Assembly (NCBI GenBank): GCA_016291905.1 | Contig: JAEEZS010000009.1 | Span: forward strand, 205,535 to 269,534 | DNA from: Bacteroidaceae bacterium | Lineage (GTDB): Bacteria > Bacteroidota > Bacteroidia > Bacteroidales > Bacteroidaceae | Reading direction: 5' to 3' | Length of the DNA: 64,000 nucleotides | Shown here: in pieces, positions 9,502 through 17,931 of the stretch | How the letters are laid out: every line of letters starts with the position of its first letter | How positions within the stretch are numbered: position 1 is the stretch's first letter | Notes under the pieces: model-generated | What the model was told of the DNA's origin: nothing | Seen by the model: only the letters and a program-made list of their open reading frames with translations | The model's database searches: none | Made by a program: the position numbers and the translations under genes

Positions 9502-9900
9502 TCACTTCAGGTCATCGGCAGTAAGATTCTCATCGACGGGCACGTCCTGCGTGCGTTCTCCAGCTGCAGGACGGGGCAACAGCTCCAGCGTATCGGCATA
9601 CACCTCGCAGACGGTACGATGGATGCCGTTCTGGTCGTCATACGAACGGTAGCGCAGCTTGCCCTCCACATAAATTCTGTCGCCCTTGTGGACATACTTC
9701 TCCACCGTTTCGGCAATCTTGCCCCAAAACACAATGTTGTGCCACTCCGTACGGTCGGGTATGGTGGTACCGTTCTGCATGGTGTAGCCGCGCTCCGTCG
9801 TTGCCAGCGTGAAACTTGCTACGGCATTGCCCGTATCAAAATAACGAACCTGAGGCTCACGCCCCACATTTCCAATCAGGATGACCTTGTTGATAGACAT
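9502..9900 (-). CDS. ssb: Single-stranded DNA-binding protein
   Basis: A 132-residue OB-fold protein beginning MSINKVILIGNVGREPQVRY, the classic SSB N-terminus, with IPDRTEWHNIVFWGKIAETVEKYVHKGDRIYVEGKLRYR covering the core strands. It coats single-stranded DNA in replication and repair. The tail is short and ends DENLTADDLK; the acidic DDLK end resembles the protein-interaction tip of SSBs, but the last residues differ from the usual DDDLPF. It lies 7 bases upstream of gldE. The region between it and mutY holds a 21-base-step repeat array. Confidence 0.95.
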   Translation of the reverse strand: MSINKVILIGNVGREPQVRYFDTGNAVASFTLATTERGYTMQNGTTIPDRTEWHNIVFWGKIAETVEKYVHKGDRIYVEGKLRYRSYDDQNGIHRTVCEVYADTLELLPRPAAGERTQDVPVDENLTADDLK

Positions 9901-9990
9901 ACGATTCTTCTTTTCAATTGAGGGTGTAAAGATAAGCCTTTTTTCTCATTCCGGCAACAAATTCGGCGTTTTTTTCGGATAACGGGTTAC

Positions 9991-10074
9991 AATTCCACAG
10001 CCCACTACGTTAATTCCACAGCCCACTACGTTGTGAGCGCAGCCCAATGGGCTGTGAGCGCAGAGTAAGGGGCT
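9991..10074. repeat. Array 1 of 21-base-step modules
   Basis: Four direct units of exactly 21 bases in the gap between mutY and ssb. Each is an 8-base spacer (AATTCCAC twice, then GTGAGCGC twice) plus a 13-base module at 9999, 10020, 10041 and 10062: AGCCCACTACGTT twice, AGCCCAATGGGCT and AGAGTAAGGGGCT. Each module is two 5-base arms around a 3-base centre. The third is a perfect palindrome; the others join different arms (AGCCC, AACGT, AGAGT read inward). A weaker fifth unit may continue to 10095. No function is known to me. Confidence 0.9.
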
Positions 10075-10105
10075 ACGCGTGCAGATGTAGCTTCCGCCAA
10101 AAGAC

Positions 10106-11140
10106 CTACTCCCCATGCAGCAAAAGGGTAATAAGCCGAGGTAGTGCATAGTCGTCCAGCTTGTCTATCCTTATTATATTATAGGGGTTTAGGGTGGGAA
10201 GCTTGCCTGTAATCTCCACCTCGTAGAGCGTGGCATGTATGACCTGATGCGAAAGGATATGACGTCGGCTGCAGCGGAAACGGATTTCCTTCTTAAACTG
10301 TCTGAATTCAGCAGGTAATATCGCTGCCATGTCGTCTTCCGTGTTTTCTTCTGACGGCTGCTCCACCATCGGAAGTTCATAAAGGCCTCGCCAAATATCG
10401 TCAGAGGTACGCTTGTGGAGATACATGCTTTCGGCGTTGTGAACGTAGAAGTAGTTGAACCAACGATCCGTCACCTTTGTGCGATGACTTTTGACAGGGA
10501 GTTCATCCACTAAACCCCGAGCCAATGCAAGACATTTGTCAGCCAAAGGACAAGCGTCGCAATTGGGTGAATGTGGCACACATTGCAAAGCACCAAACTC
10601 CATGACGGCCTGATTGTAGTGGGCAGGAGCCTCATGAGGAAGCAGCTGAGCAGCCAGCGCAGCAAAATACTTCTGCCCTGCGGTTGTATCGATGGGTTCC
10701 GTCACAGCAAACAGACGGGAGAGCACACGATAGACATTACCATCAACCACAGCTACAGGAAGGCCAAAGGCAAACGACCCGATAGCAGCCGCAGTATATG
10801 CCCCTACGCCACGCAGGCGAAGCAGTCCTTCATAAGTGTTTGGGAATCCGCCCTGTGCCACCACCTGACGGGCTGCAGCATGGAGATTGCGTGCACGACT
10901 GTAGTAGCCTAAGCCCTGCCAAAGACGTAGCACGCGGTCCTCATCAGCCTCAGCCAACGCCTCCACCGTAGGAAACTCTCGCATGAAACGCACATAGTAG
11001 TCATACCCCTGCGCCACGCGCGTCTGCTGAAGGATGATTTCCGATATCCACACGGCATAAGGATCAGTCGTTTCGCGCCAAGGAAGCTCACGACGATGGC
11101 TATCATACCAGTTAATCAATATCTCAGCAATTACATCCAT
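10106..11140 (-). CDS. mutY: A/G-specific adenine DNA glycosylase
   Basis: A 344-residue base-excision repair enzyme that removes adenine mispaired with 8-oxoguanine. Seen in order: ELPWRETTDPYAVWISEIILQQTRV with the catalytic Glu, the helix-hairpin-helix LLRLRGVGAYTAAAIGSFAFG, the catalytic Asp in VDGNVYRVLSRL, and the 4Fe-4S ligands C-x6-C-x2-C-x5-C (CVPHSPNCDACPLADKC). A C-terminal NUDIX-like 8-oxoG recognition domain follows. Length is normal. It is divergent from the HU gene and lies upstream of ssb, a conserved pairing in Bacteroidota. Confidence 0.95.
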   Translation of the reverse strand: MDVIAEILINWYDSHRRELPWRETTDPYAVWISEIILQQTRVAQGYDYYVRFMREFPTVEALAEADEDRVLRLWQGLGYYSRARNLHAAARQVVAQGGFPNTYEGLLRLRGVGAYTAAAIGSFAFGLPVAVVDGNVYRVLSRLFAVTEPIDTTAGQKYFAALAAQLLPHEAPAHYNQAVMEFGALQCVPHSPNCDACPLADKCLALARGLVDELPVKSHRTKVTDRWFNYFYVHNAESMYLHKRTSDDIWRGLYELPMVEQPSEENTEDDMAAILPAEFRQFKKEIRFRCSRRHILSHQVIHATLYEVEITGKLPTLNPYNIIRIDKLDDYALPRLITLLLHGE

Positions 11141-11238
11141 TTTTCACTCAAAAAGGAGCATTTTGCGCCTTTTCGGGGGCAAAAATAGCCCATAATCACC
11201 AAGAAATAAAAAAAAATGATAAAAAAAAGTAGAATTTT

Positions 11239-11269
11239 TTTGGGGGGAACTGGAAAAGATGTAAATTTG
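11239..11269 (+). promoter_or_regulatory. Promoter of the HU gene
   Basis: TTTG at 11239-11242 and TAAATTTG at 11262-11269, separated by 19 bases: a full match to the Bacteroidetes sigma-A promoter. The HU start codon lies 56 bases further, leaving a normal untranslated leader. Confidence 0.75.
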
Positions 11270-11324
11270 CAAACCGAAAATAGCATTTACCATCGTATAA
11301 CCAATAAATTAACTTAACAAAAAA

Positions 11325-11600
11325 ATGACAAAGCAAGAAGTTGTAAGCGAAATCGCAATGAAGACTGGTGTTGACAAGCAGGATGCCCTGAAGTGTGTTG
11401 AAGCCTTTATGGAGGTCGTCAAGGGTTCTCTCATCAACGGTGAGAATGTGTACCTGCGTGGTTTTGGTAGCTTCATCTTGAAGAAGAGAGCTCAGAAGAC
11501 TGCCCGCAATATCTCCAAGAACACCACTCTGGTTGTTCCCGAGCATAACATCCCCGCCTTCAAGCCCGCTAAAGTCTTCATGCAGGGTGTGAAGGAATAA
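11325..11600 (+). CDS. hup: HU family DNA-binding protein
   Basis: A 91-residue histone-like nucleoid protein that bends DNA as a dimer. It begins MTKQEVVSEIAMKTGVDK, and the GENVYLRGFGSFILKKRAQKTARN segment contains the beta-arm base with the family signature GFGSF. The proline that inserts between base pairs lies in VVPEHNIPAFKPAK near the end. It is preceded by a near-consensus promoter, and is followed by a 29-residue basic protein and an RNase E/G gene, an order kept in many Bacteroidales genomes. Confidence 0.95.
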   Translation: MTKQEVVSEIAMKTGVDKQDALKCVEAFMEVVKGSLINGENVYLRGFGSFILKKRAQKTARNISKNTTLVVPEHNIPAFKPAKVFMQGVKE

Positions 11601-11632
11601 TATTTTTCTTATTAATTAATTGACAATCACCT

Positions 11633-11722
11633 ATGCCAAGCGGAAAGAAGAAAAAAAGACATAAAATGTCTACGCATAAGCGCAAAAAACGCTTACGCAA
11701 GAATCGTCATAAGAGCAAGTAA
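11633..11722 (+). CDS. 29-residue highly basic protein, COX24/AURKAIP1-like
   Basis: An ORF of 29 residues beginning MPSGKKKKRHKMSTHKRKKR; about two thirds of it is Lys, Arg or His. It starts 32 bases after the HU stop. Such tiny proteins at this position recur in Bacteroidota and resemble the COX24/AURKAIP1 domain found in mitochondrial mS38 and some small bacterial ribosomal proteins. A ribosome-associated role is therefore inferred, not shown. The start ATG and composition leave little doubt it is real: random 29-codon ORFs would not be this uniform in charge. Confidence 0.8.
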   Translation: MPSGKKKKRHKMSTHKRKKRLRKNRHKSK

Positions 11723-11740
11723 GCTCTTGTGAGCAACAGA

Positions 11741-11798
11741 ACAAAGAACGAACTTCGGGGATAAATGCTCTTCAGGGGTTTGTTCTTTGTCTTTTTTA
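11741..11798 (+). terminator. Terminator after HU and the small basic protein
   Basis: ACAAAGAACGAA pairs with TTTGTTCTTTGT (one G-U) and is followed at once by CTTTTTT. The loop is long (about 30 bases) and holds two CTTC-GGGG-like segments, so an internal fold is possible. It would separate the HU unit from the RNase E/G gene. Confidence 0.65.
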
Positions 11799-11817
11799 AT
11801 CAAGCATACCATACCCC

Positions 11818-13410
11818 GTGACAAGCGAACTATATATTGATGTACAACCCAAGGAGATACACATCGCCCTGACGGAGGATAAGCAACTGGTGGAATACCA
11901 GCGTGAGGGGCGTGAGGCATCCTGCACCGTGGGCAACATGTATCGGGGGCGCGTGAAAAAAATCATGCCCGCCCTCAATGCCTGTTTCGTCGATGTCGGT
12001 ACTGAAAAGGAGGCCTTCCTGCACTACTACGACCTTGGGCTGCGCTTCAATTCCTACGACAAATACTTCAAACAACTCACCAGCGACAAGAAGAAAACCC
12101 CTTCTTACGCCAAAGCCACCATACTGCCCGAGTTACCCAAAGAAGGAAGCATCAGCGAATACCTTACGCAGGGACAGGAAATCCTCGTCCAGGTAACCAA
12201 GGAACCCATCAACACGAAAGGTCCACGCATCACCTGCGACATTTCCTTCGCCGGGCGGTTCCTAGTGCTTGAGCCATTCTCTGATCGTGTTTCTGTATCC
12301 TCGAAAATTAAGTCATCTGAGGAACGGGCACGACTCAAACAGCTCCTCCAAAGCATCAAGCCGAAAAACTTTGGCGTCATTGTACGCACAGCCTGCGAAG
12401 GCAAGCGTGTAGCAGAACTCGATGCGGAACTCAACGTACTCGTTAGCCGTTGGGAAGATGTTGTCAGTAAAATGCAGCTTGCAGAAAAGCCCCCCAAACT
12501 TGTCTTTGAGGAAACGAGCCGAGCCGTTGCCATGCTGCGCGATCTTTTCAATCCCTCCTACGAGTCAGTCTATGTGAACGACAAGGATGTGTTCTATCAA
12601 ATCCGAGACTACGTGTCCCTTATTGCTCCTGAGCGCGAGCAAGTCGTCAAGCACTATACGGGCAATCTGCCCATCTTCGACAATTTCGGCATCACCAAGC
12701 AGATTAAATCATCCTTCGGACGCATCGTGCCTTACAAAGGAGGCGCCTATCTCGTCATCGACCATACGGAAGCCCTCCATGCCGTTGATGTAAACAGCGG
12801 ACACCGCTCGCACGGACGTTCTGACCAGGAGGTAAACGCCATCGAAGTCAACCTCGGAGCTGCAGATGAACTGGCTCGTCAGTTACGACTGCGCGACATG
12901 GGCGGAATTATCATTGTCGACTTCATCGACATGGATACTGCCGAAAACCGACAGAAGCTCTACGAACGTATGAGTGAGAACATGAAGCGCGACCGTGCAA
13001 AGCACAACATCCTCCCGTTGAGCAAATTTGGACTGATGCAGATTACCCGTCAGCGTGTACGTCCCGCCATGGACGTGGAAGTCGAGGAAACCTGCCCCAC
13101 ATGCTTCGGCACTGGTGTCATCAAGTCATCCATTCTCTTTACCGATACACTTGAAAGCAAGATCGATTATCTTGTCCGCAAGCTGAAAGTTAAGCGCTTC
13201 GACCTTCACATCCATCCCTACGTAGCAGCCTACGTCAACCAAGGCCTGCCCTCACTTGCCATTCGCTGGCGCATGAAATACGGCCTCGGCTTTCGCATCG
13301 TCCCCAACCAATCCCTTGGCCTACTCCAGTACACCTTCTACGATAGCCGTCACAACGAAATCGACATGAAGGAGGAGCAGGAAATCATGGAAAAAAGCGA
13401 AAAGAAATAG
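11818..13410 (+). CDS. rng: Ribonuclease E/G family endoribonuclease
   Basis: A 530-residue endonuclease for mRNA decay and rRNA or tRNA maturation. The start chosen is GTG, giving MTSELYIDVQPKEIHIALTED, the family-typical N-terminus. An S1 domain follows (GNMYRGRVKKIMPALNACFVDVG), then the RNase H-like catalytic domain with the metal-binding Asp motifs AVDVNSG and IIIVDFIDM, and the zinc-link CPTCFGTG near residue 424. It has no RNase E-type C-terminal scaffold region, so it is closer to RNase G in size. It ends 50 bases before the convergent mltG. Confidence 0.93.
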   Translation: MTSELYIDVQPKEIHIALTEDKQLVEYQREGREASCTVGNMYRGRVKKIMPALNACFVDVGTEKEAFLHYYDLGLRFNSYDKYFKQLTSDKKKTPSYAKATILPELPKEGSISEYLTQGQEILVQVTKEPINTKGPRITCDISFAGRFLVLEPFSDRVSVSSKIKSSEERARLKQLLQSIKPKNFGVIVRTACEGKRVAELDAELNVLVSRWEDVVSKMQLAEKPPKLVFEETSRAVAMLRDLFNPSYESVYVNDKDVFYQIRDYVSLIAPEREQVVKHYTGNLPIFDNFGITKQIKSSFGRIVPYKGGAYLVIDHTEALHAVDVNSGHRSHGRSDQEVNAIEVNLGAADELARQLRLRDMGGIIIVDFIDMDTAENRQKLYERMSENMKRDRAKHNILPLSKFGLMQITRQRVRPAMDVEVEETCPTCFGTGVIKSSILFTDTLESKIDYLVRKLKVKRFDLHIHPYVAAYVNQGLPSLAIRWRMKYGLGFRIVPNQSLGLLQYTFYDSRHNEIDMKEEQEIMEKSEKK

Positions 13411-13460
13411 CACCTTGTGCTAACGAAAAGAAGCACTCACGGACTGACGTTCGTCACACT

Positions 13461-14447
13461 TTAACGGATTCCCCTCGCATTCAGCGCAGCCTGATAACGT
13501 CGAGCATTGGCATTATGCTCAGCGAGGGTGACGGCAAAGTTGTGATATCCGCTGAAATCCTCACGCGCACACATATATAAATAGTTGTGACGGGCAGGAT
13601 TAAGTACAGCCTCCAAAGCCTGCACCGAAGGAATACGGATAGGCGTCGGGGGGAGACCCGTGTGGAGATATGTGTTATAAGGTGATTCCACCTTCAGATG
13701 CTCAAAAAGGATGCGTTTAAGCGTAGGGTCGCCTACAGCATACTTCACAGTTGGGTCTGCCTGAAGCAACATGCCCTTGTTGAGGCGATTTAAATAGAGC
13801 GCAGCCACAAGGGGTTTCTCGTTCGCCTGCGCTGTTTCCTCATCAACAATCGAGGCCAGGACCGCCACTTCATCAGGCGTAAGTCCGACAGATTCTGCTT
13901 TTTTCTTTCGGTCATCGTTCCAATAGTGCTCATACTCACGTTCCATCCTTCGTAGGAAATCATCGGGCGTCATTGTCCAATAAACCTCGTATGTATTGGG
14001 AATGATACGCGCCATCTGTTCAGGACGGATAAGTACTGCAGCAAAGTCTGCCGAGTCGGCCATCAACCGATGTCCCAGCGCTCCTGCCACAGGCGCGAAG
14101 GTTCGTGCCGAAGGGACTACAATCTTAACCGGAGTCTGATTGCCCGAAAGCAACCGATGCCAGATATCCCTCATGCTGTCGCCCTTGCGAATTGCATAAT
14201 TTCCAGGACGGAACGCATCGGAACGATGTGCCAGCCAGCGGAGTCCGCGCACGTCACACTGGGCAGACTCTCCTACCCTGTCAACGATGGTCTGCGTCGG
14301 CTCATTCGGCCATACCTTCACCGTCTGTTCCTCCTCCACATTAACAAGAGGACTCATCACATAGTACCATCCAAAGGCGACTGCAGCACCGAGAAGGACC
14401 ACCACAACGCCACAGACTGATAGAAAAATCTTACCCTTCTTTTTCAT
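13461..14447 (-). CDS. mltG: Endolytic murein transglycosylase MltG (YceG family)
   Basis: A 328-residue inner-membrane enzyme that cleaves nascent glycan strands during peptidoglycan synthesis. The start is ATG at 14447, giving MKKKGKIFLSVCGVVVVLLGAAV with one N-terminal membrane helix. An open frame extends 45 codons further upstream, but it crosses the promoter and lacks family-like sequence. The catalytic region has LASIVDEETAQANEKPLVAALYLNRL with the catalytic Glu, then LQADPTVKYAVGD and LPPTPIRIPSVQALEAVLNP, all signatures of YceG. It is divergent from the GH51 gene. Confidence 0.92.
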   Translation of the reverse strand: MKKKGKIFLSVCGVVVVLLGAAVAFGWYYVMSPLVNVEEEQTVKVWPNEPTQTIVDRVGESAQCDVRGLRWLAHRSDAFRPGNYAIRKGDSMRDIWHRLLSGNQTPVKIVVPSARTFAPVAGALGHRLMADSADFAAVLIRPEQMARIIPNTYEVYWTMTPDDFLRRMEREYEHYWNDDRKKKAESVGLTPDEVAVLASIVDEETAQANEKPLVAALYLNRLNKGMLLQADPTVKYAVGDPTLKRILFEHLKVESPYNTYLHTGLPPTPIRIPSVQALEAVLNPARHNYLYMCAREDFSGYHNFAVTLAEHNANARRYQAALNARGIR

Positions 14448-14455
14448 AATGGCTG

Positions 14456-14486
14456 CAAAATTACTATGTTTCTTTAACAAACCAAA
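14456..14486 (-). promoter_or_regulatory. Promoter of mltG
   Basis: On the minus strand, TTTG (14483-14486), 19 bases, then TAATTTTG (14456-14463), a full Bacteroidetes promoter match ending 8 bases before the ATG at 14447. This supports the shorter mltG start and implies a very short leader. Confidence 0.7.
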
Positions 14487-14522
14487 GGTTACGTCCGTTT
14501 CATTTAGAAAAATGTAAATATA

Positions 14523-14554
14523 TTTGCATTTTCGCTCGGCTCTCCTTATCTTTG
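14523..14554 (+). promoter_or_regulatory. Promoter of the GH51 gene
   Basis: TTTG at 14523-14526 and TATCTTTG at 14547-14554 with 20 bases between, 27 bases before the GH51 ATG. It lies back to back with the mltG promoter. Confidence 0.75.
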
Positions 14555-14581
14555 CAAACGTAAAATCTAAAAACCCGAACA

Positions 14582-16183
14582 ATGAAACGAATTATCACCG
14601 CTTCCCTTGCCGTCATGCTGATGGCGCTTCCTTCCCTTGCCCAGCGCGAGGCCAAACTCACCATCCACCCTTCACAGGGCAAGTATGTCATCAACCGTAA
14701 TATCTACGGACAGTTTGCTGAACACCTCGGCACCTGCATCTACGGTGGCCTTTGGGTAGGCGAAGGCTCCCCTATCCCTAACACCTACGGTTACCGCAAC
14801 GATGTTGTCGGTGCCCTGAAAGAACTCCATATCCCCGTACTGCGCTGGCCCGGTGGTTGCTTTGCCGACGACTATCATTGGGAGGACGGTATCGGTCCCC
14901 GCAGCGAGCGTCCGAAGAAAGTCAATAGCACGTGGGGAGGCACGGTGGAAGACAACTCTTTCGGCACCCATGAGTTTCTGAATCTTTGTGAACTGCTTGA
15001 CTGCGAGCCCTACGTTTCCATGAACATCGGCAGCGGCACCGTGCGTGAAACTGCCGACTGGGTGGAATACATGACTGCCGACAATGGTCCGCAGGCTGAA
15101 CGTCGCGCTCGCAATGGACGAAAAGAGCCTTGGAAGGTAAAGTTCATCGGCATCGGCAACGAAGCCTGGGGTTGCGGAGGCAACATGACACCCGAATACT
15201 ATGGCGACGAGTATCGCCGCTATGCCACCTACTGCCACGACTTCAGCGGCAACCACCTCTTCAAGATTGCCAGCGGCGCCAGCGACTACGACTATGCCTG
15301 GACCGAAACCTTGATGAAGAACGTTGGCAACCGTGCCAATGGCCTCTCGCTCCACTATTACACCGTCCTCGGCTGGAATGGCAGCAAGGGTAAGGCCACC
15401 CGTTTCACCGACGAAGACTACTACTGGTGCCTTGGCAAGTGCCTTGGCATTGAGCCCGTCATCCAGCGTCACATCGGCATCATGGACCGCTACGATCCGC
15501 AGAAACGCATCGGACTGATGGTTGATGAATGGGGTACGTGGTGGGACGAAGAAGAGGGTACCATCCCCGGCCACCTCTTCCAGCAGAACACCATGCGCGA
15601 TGCCTTTGTGGCAGCCCTCTCGCTCAACGTGTTCCATAAATACACCGACCGCATACAGATGACCAACATCGCCCAGATAGCCAACGTCCTGCAGTCGATG
15701 ATTCTTACAAAAGACGACAAGATGGTGCTGACGCCGACATACTACGTCTTTAAGATGTACGTCCCCCATCAGAATGCCACCTTCCTCCCCTTCGAACTGA
15801 CTTGTGATCAGATGGACGTCCGCAACGAACGCTTCAACCCTGGACGCAACAACGACGAAGAGCCGTATCGTCACCTTCCCATGCTCTCTGCTACCGCCTC
15901 GCGCAGCAACGATGGACTTATCCATATCTCGTTGGCTAATGTTGATTTGGAACAGAAACAAACGGTAACCATTTCTCTGGACGACGTAAAGGCTGCATCC
16001 GTTTCAGGAGTTATCCTCACCTCTGACAAAATCGCTGACCACAACACCTTCGCCAGCCCCTCAAAGGTGAAAGACGCCCCCTTCAAAGGCGCCCGCATCG
16101 ACAAGAAAGACAAATCACAAATCACTGTCACCCTTCCTGCCAAATCCATCGTCACGTTAGAAGTGAAGACCTCAAAGAAGTAA
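14582..16183 (+). CDS. Alpha-L-arabinofuranosidase, GH51
   Basis: A 533-residue enzyme that removes arabinofuranose side chains from arabinoxylan or arabinan. A signal peptide (residues 1-20, ending SLAQ) places it outside the cytoplasm. The barrel carries the acid/base Glu194 in FIGIGNEAWGCGG and the nucleophile Glu316 in LMVDEWGTWW. Other family marks are GQFAEHLGTCIYGGLW at the N-terminus and VLRWPGGCFADDYHWEDGIG. The C-terminal beta-sandwich is short. The gene has its own promoter, and an EamA transporter gene starts 18 bases after it. Confidence 0.93.
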   Translation: MKRIITASLAVMLMALPSLAQREAKLTIHPSQGKYVINRNIYGQFAEHLGTCIYGGLWVGEGSPIPNTYGYRNDVVGALKELHIPVLRWPGGCFADDYHWEDGIGPRSERPKKVNSTWGGTVEDNSFGTHEFLNLCELLDCEPYVSMNIGSGTVRETADWVEYMTADNGPQAERRARNGRKEPWKVKFIGIGNEAWGCGGNMTPEYYGDEYRRYATYCHDFSGNHLFKIASGASDYDYAWTETLMKNVGNRANGLSLHYYTVLGWNGSKGKATRFTDEDYYWCLGKCLGIEPVIQRHIGIMDRYDPQKRIGLMVDEWGTWWDEEEGTIPGHLFQQNTMRDAFVAALSLNVFHKYTDRIQMTNIAQIANVLQSMILTKDDKMVLTPTYYVFKMYVPHQNATFLPFELTCDQMDVRNERFNPGRNNDEEPYRHLPMLSATASRSNDGLIHISLANVDLEQKQTVTISLDDVKAASVSGVILTSDKIADHNTFASPSKVKDAPFKGARIDKKDKSQITVTLPAKSIVTLEVKTSKK

Positions 16184-16201
16184 TCGTAGTTCTGCGTTGC
16201 T

Positions 16202-17107
16202 ATGCTTTACCTCCTCATTGCAGCGGTGTGCGGAGCGCTGTTCTCCATCATCTTCAAGGTTTGTCAGCGCCGAGGTATTGACACCATGCAGGCTATCCTG
16301 TTCAACTACGTTACAGGCATATTGGTAGCATGGATTCCCCTGTTTGCTAAACAGCTATCGGGGGGTCCTGCGGTTGTCAATCCTTTTGCACAAAGCTGGA
16401 TAGGGCTGGCATTGCTGCAAGGATTCTTCTTCATGAGCGGCTTCATCGTCATGGCTCAGAGCACACGCCATTGCGGCGTAGCTCTTACCACTGTGGCAGC
16501 CCGCGCAAGCCTCATCATCCCTGTCATTCTTAGTTGGATACTCCTTGCCGGCCCTGCGCCGCAGTGGATTCCTGTTACGCTGGTCATTGCCGCGCTGGTT
16601 ATCATTGCTTTTGGTCGGGGCTCCGATACTGCGTCAAAAAAGAAAACGGAAGGGAAAGCCTACATGCTGTTCTTTTTTGTTTTTCTTTTTTACGGCATCG
16701 CTGACTTCTCGCTGAAAGCTGTCCAGAATACGGTTTCCCTGCAATGTGGCAACGATAGTGCTCTAGTCAGTCGTCAGCTCACGGCCCTCACTGGTACTAT
16801 CTTCCTCATGGCTGCCTTGCTCAGTCTGCTTGTCATCCTTTGCCGCCCCAAGAGCCAGCGCAGCCCATGGAGTTGGCGTTCAGCAGTAGCTGGCGCCCTG
16901 TTGGGACTGGCCAATCTCGGTTGCACCACCTGCATCCTGCGCAGCCTTACCATCCTGCCCGCAGGCACCTTCTTCCCGCTCTATAATATCGGCATCGTCA
17001 TCCTCGGCACATTGGCTGGAATTCTTCTCTTTAAAGAAAAGATACGCCCCCTTCAGTTCCTTGGACTGGCCATTGCCATCGTAGCCATCATTCTCTTCTT
17101 CCGCTGA
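16202..17107 (+). CDS. EamA/DMT-superfamily membrane transporter
   Basis: A 301-residue protein with about ten hydrophobic helices arranged as two five-helix halves, the drug/metabolite transporter plan. The second half ends GTFFPLYNIGIVILGTLAGILLFKEKIRPLQFLGLAIAIVAIILFF, the usual EamA closing pattern. The cargo cannot be read from sequence. It starts 18 bases after the arabinofuranosidase, so the two share a transcript, but a link to arabinose uptake is only a guess. A strong terminator follows. Confidence 0.82.
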   Translation: MLYLLIAAVCGALFSIIFKVCQRRGIDTMQAILFNYVTGILVAWIPLFAKQLSGGPAVVNPFAQSWIGLALLQGFFFMSGFIVMAQSTRHCGVALTTVAARASLIIPVILSWILLAGPAPQWIPVTLVIAALVIIAFGRGSDTASKKKTEGKAYMLFFFVFLFYGIADFSLKAVQNTVSLQCGNDSALVSRQLTALTGTIFLMAALLSLLVILCRPKSQRSPWSWRSAVAGALLGLANLGCTTCILRSLTILPAGTFFPLYNIGIVILGTLAGILLFKEKIRPLQFLGLAIAIVAIILFFR

Positions 17108-17138
17108 TTATAACAAAAAGAAGAAACTAAACACAGAA

Positions 17139-17176
17139 AAAGCGCTTCTACTAGTTAAAATGAAGCGCTTTCTTTG
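17139..17176 (+). terminator. Terminator after the EamA gene
   Basis: A perfect 10-base stem, AAAGCGCTTC paired with GAAGCGCTTT, around a 13-base loop and followed by CTTTG. The last bases overlap the TTTG of the next promoter. Confidence 0.85.
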
Positions 17177-17203
17177 TGATTTGCAAAAAAAAGCCTACAT
17201 TTG
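17173..17203 (+). promoter_or_regulatory. Promoter of the three-gene secreted operon
   Basis: TTTG at 17173-17176, 19 bases, then TACATTTG at 17196-17203; the first gene starts 42 bases downstream. The upstream TTTG shares bases with the tail of the preceding terminator. Confidence 0.7.
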
Positions 17204-17245
17204 CGCCCACATATAGATTATCTATTTCGTTGAAATTGTAAGTTT

Positions 17246-17911
17246 ATGAAAAGTCTATTCATGAAATTAGCCTTCCTGTTGATGGTATTGGCTGTATATC
17301 CCGTGACTTCAAATGCAGAGAGTAATGCCCTGCCCAAAGCCCTGAAGAAAGAGTTCAAAGCAAAGAAGAAGGAACTCAAGAAAGGCAAATGGGAGATCTA
17401 TGGCAGCGACCGCACAGCCGATGTAGTCTTAATGAACCACTACAAGAAACTCAACGAACTAGGCGAGGATGCCGTTGTCATCATGGGCACAGCCACTTCG
17501 CCCGTCAAACGTATTCTTCGCATCCAAGCCCAAACCGATGCCGGACAGCGTTATGCCCAACAGGCTGGCAGTGAAATTCAAGGACGCGCCATACAAGATG
17601 ACCAGCAGTTCGAGGAAGATCCATCGCAATCATTCTCTCATTTCTGCTCTGTCTATGAAACCAAGATCCAACAAGAAATCAAGGGCGAACTAAAAGAAAG
17701 CTACTCTATCATCCGCACCATAAAGGGAACTGTAAATGGAAAAAAGGGAGACGTGTATGAAATGCAGACATACTACATCGTAGATCCCAAAGGCGCTTCC
17801 CAAGCCCGTATTCGTGCATTAGAGGCAGCAGCCAACGAGTCTGAAGCTGCCCGAAAAATTGCCGAGAGAATTTCCTCCTTTGTAAAGGATGATTCTGACG
17901 ACGAACAATAA
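17246..17911 (+). CDS. Secreted LPP20-like protein of unknown function (operon gene 1)
   Basis: A 221-residue protein with a signal peptide (residues 1-24, ending SNA). After a Lys-rich stretch (about 29-48) it has MGTATSPVKRILRIQAQTDAGQRYAQQAGSEIQGRAI and later YEMQTYYIVDPKGASQARIRALEAAANESEAA. This is the pattern of LPP20-type proteins, in which a helix rich in Ala/Arg packs beside a beta sheet. It ends in an acidic tail. Gene 2, which carries a similar N-terminal domain, starts 20 bases later. I do not recognise a specific role; an envelope location is inferred. Confidence 0.7.
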   Translation: MKSLFMKLAFLLMVLAVYPVTSNAESNALPKALKKEFKAKKKELKKGKWEIYGSDRTADVVLMNHYKKLNELGEDAVVIMGTATSPVKRILRIQAQTDAGQRYAQQAGSEIQGRAIQDDQQFEEDPSQSFSHFCSVYETKIQQEIKGELKESYSIIRTIKGTVNGKKGDVYEMQTYYIVDPKGASQARIRALEAAANESEAARKIAERISSFVKDDSDDEQ

Positions 17912-17931
17912 CCAAGGAGCAAGAACAACCC

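Noticed and set aside
14448..14582. 45-codon N-terminal extension of mltG
   Set aside because: It crosses the mltG promoter and lacks family-like sequence; the start at 14447 gives the expected membrane anchor.
14672..15961. 429-codon minus-strand frame inside the GH51 gene
   Set aside because: It is a shadow of a clear arabinofuranosidase with both catalytic Glu residues.
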